This document shows positions 62,358 to 64,000 of a DNA stretch of 64,000 nucleotides, one piece after another. The DNA is from UBA1181 sp045601045 (GTDB lineage: Bacteria; Bacteroidota; Bacteroidia; Bacteroidales; Paludibacteraceae): assembly GCA_045601045.1 (NCBI GenBank), contig JAZRZA010000026.1:1-64000 (forward strand), in the 5' to 3' direction. Under the pieces are notes generated by a model that did no database searches, was not told the origin of the DNA, and saw nothing but the letters and a program-made list of their open reading frames with translations. A program made the position numbers and the translations under genes. Numbering within the stretch: the first letter of the stretch is position 1; each line of letters opens with the position of its first letter.

Positions 62358-64000
62358 TCACTTCGACACATACGTGAAGAATTTCTTTTCCATCCGATTG
62401 CCGTCCTCATCCACGATAGTGATGACATGTTCCCCTTCAGTAGCGGTGACTCCCTTAAGGTGAGGCTCTGTCGTGGTGCCCAAATAGGTCTCGTCCAAAT
62501 GCCAATAGAGCATCATACCTGGCTGATGATGGGCCACCTCAAAAATAATTTCACCCAATTCGCCACTCACCTCCTTCGGGATATACAATCGCCTGAAATC
62601 CTTCGGATAGATAAACTCCATCGGATGCTCCAAATCATCCTCACAGGATGGCGCGATAGGAGGCAACGGTCTGTAATTGGTCCCCTTCATACGATAATAA
62701 GACTCCATCGTAGGAGGCAATACGAACCAACTCTTATGGACCATCTCCGTCGGTGAGAGACATCGAGATGTAACACGGTATTTCTCGTCTTGTGAGAGAT
62801 GGACGATTCGGTGGTAAGGGCATGGTTCTCCGTTCGCGCAGGGAGCATAAAGCATCACCGTGTCAATGTTCGGGCAGTCCCTTCCCCTCAAATAGCCACT
62901 TTCATGGCACACCTCCATAGGGGAGAAATCCCGGGAAGGTTGACGGAACCATGTCGTATGGGGCAAAACATTGAAAACAGAAAACATTAACGGCGCGGCA
63001 TATTTCGCGCCCGTCAACTCGGGACGTCCCTCTCCATCGGCGTTACCTACCCAGACGCCTACCACATATTCCGGCGTGGCACCGACCGCCCAAGCATCTC
63101 TGTTTCCGAAACTGGTACCCGTTTTCCATGCCACCTTTCGAGAGGAGGAAAAGACTCGCCAATCAGTCACATCCGGACGATTCAACTCCTTGATGGCCTC
63201 AAACGTATGCCATACTGATCCCGCATGGAACAGAACCGGCTCTTCAGAATATTTCGCCTTCTCTTTCCGACGGCATAACCTAGGGGCATGAATATCCCCT
63301 TCGTTGTAATTTTGGTTATCGTTATAATGGAGCAACGTCCGCGCCATAGAGGCATACACACCAGACACATCCCACAACGTAGCTTCCGCGCCACCTAAAA
63401 TCAAGGTCAATCCATAATGGTCCGGCGAATAGTCCAGTGTGGTGATACCCGCCCGCTTCAAATAATTTTGGAAGGCGGGGATGCCATATTTCCGCAGCAT
63501 CAAAACAGCAGGGATATTTAAAGAACGGGCCAACGCTGTATGGGCAGGCACCGCTCCATCAAAGGTTCGGTTGTAGTTTTGTGGCTTGTAACCCGCAATC
63601 TGGATAGGCACATCCGGTAGCAACATAGAAGGGACCAACTGGCCATCCTCTATCATCGCGCAAAAAAGGAACGGTTTCAAAATGCTACCCGTACTACGTC
63701 GAGAAGTAATCACATCCACCTGGTTATCATCATTGTCATTGTAATGCGCGTTGCCACAATAGGCCAAGACATTTCCCGTCTCGGTCTCCTGCACAATCAA
63801 GGCGATATTCTGCACACCATTCTGCGCATACTCCCGCTGGAAACCCGACACAATCATCTCCATTTCACGTTGCAGCGCCGCATCCAAGGGTACCGTCACC
63901 AACTTACCATGCTCCTCACGGTTGAGGCGATCCACCAAGTGAGGTGCCATCATCTGCAAAGAGTAGGGTTTATCAGGCAATGGCTCATCCAGAGCCAAAT
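62358..64000 (-). CDS. pbpC: penicillin-binding protein 1C, C-terminal part (cut by the window edge)
   Basis: At least 546 residues of a bifunctional peptidoglycan synthase; the N-terminal membrane anchor and transglycosylase domain lie beyond base 64000. The visible part starts in the linker (DEPLPDKPYSLQMMAPHLVD). The transpeptidase domain has SxxK in RSTGSILKPFLF, SxN in ARSLNIPAV and KTG in AWKTGTSFGNRDAW. The PBP1C-specific C-terminal beta domain (EHVITIVDEDGN near the end) is complete. It cross-links peptidoglycan in the periplasm. No terminator is obvious in 62282-62357. Confidence 0.93.
   Translation of the reverse strand, partial: LALDEPLPDKPYSLQMMAPHLVDRLNREEHGKLVTVPLDAALQREMEMIVSGFQREYAQNGVQNIALIVQETETGNVLAYCGNAHYNDNDDNQVDVITSRRSTGSILKPFLFCAMIEDGQLVPSMLLPDVPIQIAGYKPQNYNRTFDGAVPAHTALARSLNIPAVLMLRKYGIPAFQNYLKRAGITTLDYSPDHYGLTLILGGAEATLWDVSGVYASMARTLLHYNDNQNYNEGDIHAPRLCRRKEKAKYSEEPVLFHAGSVWHTFEAIKELNRPDVTDWRVFSSSRKVAWKTGTSFGNRDAWAVGATPEYVVGVWVGNADGEGRPELTGAKYAAPLMFSVFNVLPHTTWFRQPSRDFSPMEVCHESGYLRGRDCPNIDTVMLYAPCANGEPCPYHRIVHLSQDEKYRVTSRCLSPTEMVHKSWFVLPPTMESYYRMKGTNYRPLPPIAPSCEDDLEHPMEFIYPKDFRRLYIPKEVSGELGEIIFEVAHHQPGMMLYWHLDETYLGTTTEPHLKGVTATEGEHVITIVDEDGNRMEKKFFTYVSK

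Noticed and set aside
1..64000. CRISPR arrays, rRNA genes and intact insertion sequences
   Set aside because: No regularly spaced short repeats, no rRNA signature sequence and no transposase were seen anywhere in the window.

Overview
The window is chromosomal DNA from a member of the Bacteroidota, most likely the order Bacteroidales. Evidence: a SusC/SusD pair, a complete type IX secretion (T9SS/gliding) core operon, a T9SS cargo protein with a C-terminal sorting domain, several carboxypeptidase-like TonB-dependent receptors, promoter -7 boxes of the TAnnTTTG type, and a Bacteroidota-style methionine synthase that lacks its reactivation domain. The genus cannot be fixed from the sequence alone.

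Layout. (1) 1-1100: a small MntA/HepT toxin-antitoxin cassette lies exactly between two copies of the 3' end of guaA, the signature of integration at guaA. (2) 1.0-6.8 kb: housekeeping genes on the minus strand (guaA, aroK, a TonB-C protein, parC, tRNA-Leu). (3) 6.9-18.2 kb: a SusC/SusD/surface glycan-binding lipoprotein locus without enzymes, then a giant T9SS-secreted repeat protein. (4) 18.3-22.4 kb: central metabolism and sugar uptake (CoA-transferase, ROK kinase, sugar MFS transporter). (5) 22.4-30.6 kb: an envelope-biogenesis operon with three SurA/parvulin-type periplasmic folding proteins, an OstA/LptA-like protein and a TonB-dependent receptor. (6) 30.7-34.0 kb: rplS and leuS. (7) 34.1-40.0 kb: the T9SS core operon porP-gldK-gldL-gldM-gldN. 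(8) 40.1-43.6 kb: a DUF2795 protein, a methyltransferase-like protein, efp, and on the plus strand tyrS and tRNA-Gln.

(9) 43.7-50.9 kb is an accessory, more AT-rich defence-type island next to tRNA-Gln. It carries an MspI-like restriction-modification pair, a 38-codon ORF, a plus-strand structured non-coding segment with its own terminator, an operon of a frameshifted DUF4417 gene plus two unknown genes (the last resembling free-standing polymorphic-toxin domains), a PIN nuclease coupled to an XRE/ImmA-type metallopeptidase regulator with duplicated palindromic operators, and a truncated DUF3871 gene typical of Bacteroidota mobile elements. A 21-bp motif occurs at both sides of this region.

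(10) 50.9-64 kb returns to core genes: an outer-membrane protein, metH, trpS, and a cell-surface polysaccharide set (two family-2 glycosyltransferases, VanZ-like, YfhO-like and capsule-biosynthesis-like proteins), ending in a penicillin-binding protein 1C gene cut by the window edge.

The most noteworthy regions are the guaA-flanked MntA/HepT cassette and the 43.7-50.9 kb island, especially its MspI-like nuclease with an extra N-terminal domain and altered catalytic residue, its double-palindrome regulatory region, and its small uncharacterised operon. All family assignments were made by eye from motifs and remembered family sequences; no database search was possible.
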